From positions 188,001 through 210,449 of the forward strand of contig NW_019775786.1 of assembly GCF_001039355.2 (NCBI RefSeq): a stretch of DNA of 22,449 nt, written 5' to 3'. Position 1 is the stretch's first letter. The number at the start of each line of letters is the position of its first letter. A program made the translations under genes and the position numbers. This document shows, in pieces, positions 21,540-22,449 of this stretch. The DNA is from Lingula anatina (taxonomy: Eukaryota > Brachiopoda > Lingulata > Lingulida > Lingulidae). The notes beneath the pieces were generated by a model. That model ran no database searches and was not told where the DNA came from. It saw nothing but the letters and a program-made list of their open reading frames with translations.

Positions 21540-22102
21540 TCTCATCCTGCACCCCCTCCCTAACCTCCCACCCCCAACCCCACATCCGTAAAGCTCCCAA
21601 CACACGTGTCCGTCGCTGACATTGATTCGCGTGTTACAATAACATTACGTTGGGAAATCAACAGCATGTCGATCTTTCCGCTTTCTGTGATCTAAGCACG
21701 TGTGTCGCTTGATTCCATCCCGCTGTAGTCTTAATCGCATCACACGGTTTGCGATCGAAAGTATCCATTTTCGTTTATTGCGTATTTGGCCGTACCAGAT
21801 AGTTCGGTAGAGGATCTCCGATATACACCCTAAGTTTTAGATTCTTACAGGGACTTTTCGTTAATTCAGGGTTGCTGACCGCTTCATTATTAGTGAAATA
21901 AAGGTGGAGGAGGCTGCTCTGATGTTGAGGTACATATACAGTTAACGAGGCTATTAATATCGCTTACGTGATTCCTTTAAGTCGTGATTTTTAAATTTTG
22001 ATAAAATTCTTATATCATTTTTGTGACTTGCCTTACGTTTCTGTACAAATAGCCAAAGAGATAAAAAAGTAGTCATTTTTTTACACAACGGGAGATATTT
22101 TG

Positions 22103-22106
<4 letters not shown>
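20240..22106. other. Gene-free stretch near the window end
   Basis: No recognisable exon. It holds the ATTT microsatellite, and two CACGTG E-boxes (21603-21608, 21697-21702) on either side of a TGGGAAA (21651-21657). The open frame that ends at 20429 begins at a real ATG (20046), but its sequence shows no domain. Confidence 0.5.
21494..21540. repeat. (ATTT)n microsatellite
   Basis: A near-perfect TATT/ATTT tetranucleotide tract of about 47 bp, followed by a C-rich stretch. A shorter TTTA tract lies at about 17805-17822. Confidence 0.93.

Positions 22107-22158
<52 letters not shown>
22107..22158. repeat. (CT)26 microsatellite
   Basis: A perfect CT tract. The frame read across it on the minus strand is an artefact. 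Confidence 0.95.
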
Positions 22159-22160
<2 letters not shown>

Positions 22161-22319
22161 GTTTATTGCAAAATTATACACGAATGGCTTCCCCATCAAG
22201 TTCTTGTATTAGCCATTACCCACTGAGAGAGAGGGACCTGCCCTTATATTTGACAAGATAAATTCTGGAAAACGACGTGTATATATCACATCAAAAATTA
22301 ATGAAAAAATAAATAAGCC

Positions 22320-22322
<3 letters not shown>

Positions 22323-22372
<50 letters not shown>

Positions 22373-22382
22373 GGGGGGGGGG
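22323..22382. repeat. (GA)n tract followed by G15
   Basis: GA units run from 22323 to 22365 and the G run from 22368 to 22382. The tract is the inverse complement of the CT tract at 22107-22158, about 165 bp away, so the two could pair. Confidence 0.93.
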
Positions 22383-22449
22383 CGCCCCTATTTTTTAAAA
22401 AAAAAATTGGGAAAAAAGTGCACAAAACCCCAAAAAAAAATATAAAAAA
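22383..22449. other. Low-complexity terminal sequence, probably low-quality contig end
   Basis: After the G run, the last 67 bases are blocks of A, T, C and G homopolymer. This looks like poor base calls past a homopolymer rather than real biology. Confidence 0.6.

Noticed and set aside
21603-21702. Possible PTF1 composite enhancer: CACGTG with TGGGAAA
   Set aside because: PTF1 sites use CAGCTG/CACCTG-type E-boxes spaced one to three helical turns from TTTCCC. Here the E-box class and the 42-bp spacing do not fit. The same applies to CAGCTG (18840) and GGGAAA (18898).

Overview
This is animal (bilaterian) genomic DNA rather than bacterial. Gene density is very low, the background is AT-rich, and there are many simple-sequence tracts (GA/CT, CA/GT, TAA, ATTT, long G, T and A runs). 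There is a 130-base assembly gap at 7755-7884. I assembled one spliced gene, with good donor, acceptor, TATA and Kozak signals. The species cannot be named from the sequence. The protein suggests an invertebrate, and a lophotrochozoan is my guess only.

The gene is a two-exon PTF1A (pancreas transcription factor 1 alpha / Fer1 / p48) orthologue on the minus strand. Exon 1 (9165-9705) encodes an acidic, Ser-rich N-terminus and the bHLH domain. Exon 2 (6043-6299) encodes the C-terminal tail, with the two tryptophan motifs used by this family to bind RBPJ/Su(H). The 2865-bp phase-1 intron lies between them. Joined in frame, the exons give 265 residues. A TATATAAG box lies 95 bp upstream of the ATG. 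Farther upstream are a CACGTG E-box and a 12-bp inverted repeat carrying TGACAG motifs.

Region by region: 1-6042 is the gene's 3' side, with no recognisable gene, a 19-bp minisatellite (3092-3241) and AT microsatellites. 6043-9808 is ptf1a. Its intron holds a dense ATCGAT/ATCAAT cluster (6613-6766), one copy of a dispersed repeat, the gap, and a T18G22 run. 9809-10052 is the proximal promoter. 10053-10220 and 10499-10670 are two short hAT-like non-autonomous DNA elements inserted upstream of the promoter. 10671-22449 is a gene-poor upstream region. It contains a GC-rich open interval (12476-12778), a tandem duplication with CT tracts (13518-13777), the second copy of the dispersed repeat (14843-14947), a strong G-quadruplex candidate (20217-20239) and a low-complexity end that looks like a low-quality contig terminus.

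I see no new multi-gene system here. The points of real interest are the divergent loop and second tryptophan motif of this PTF1A, and the cis-regulatory structure around it.
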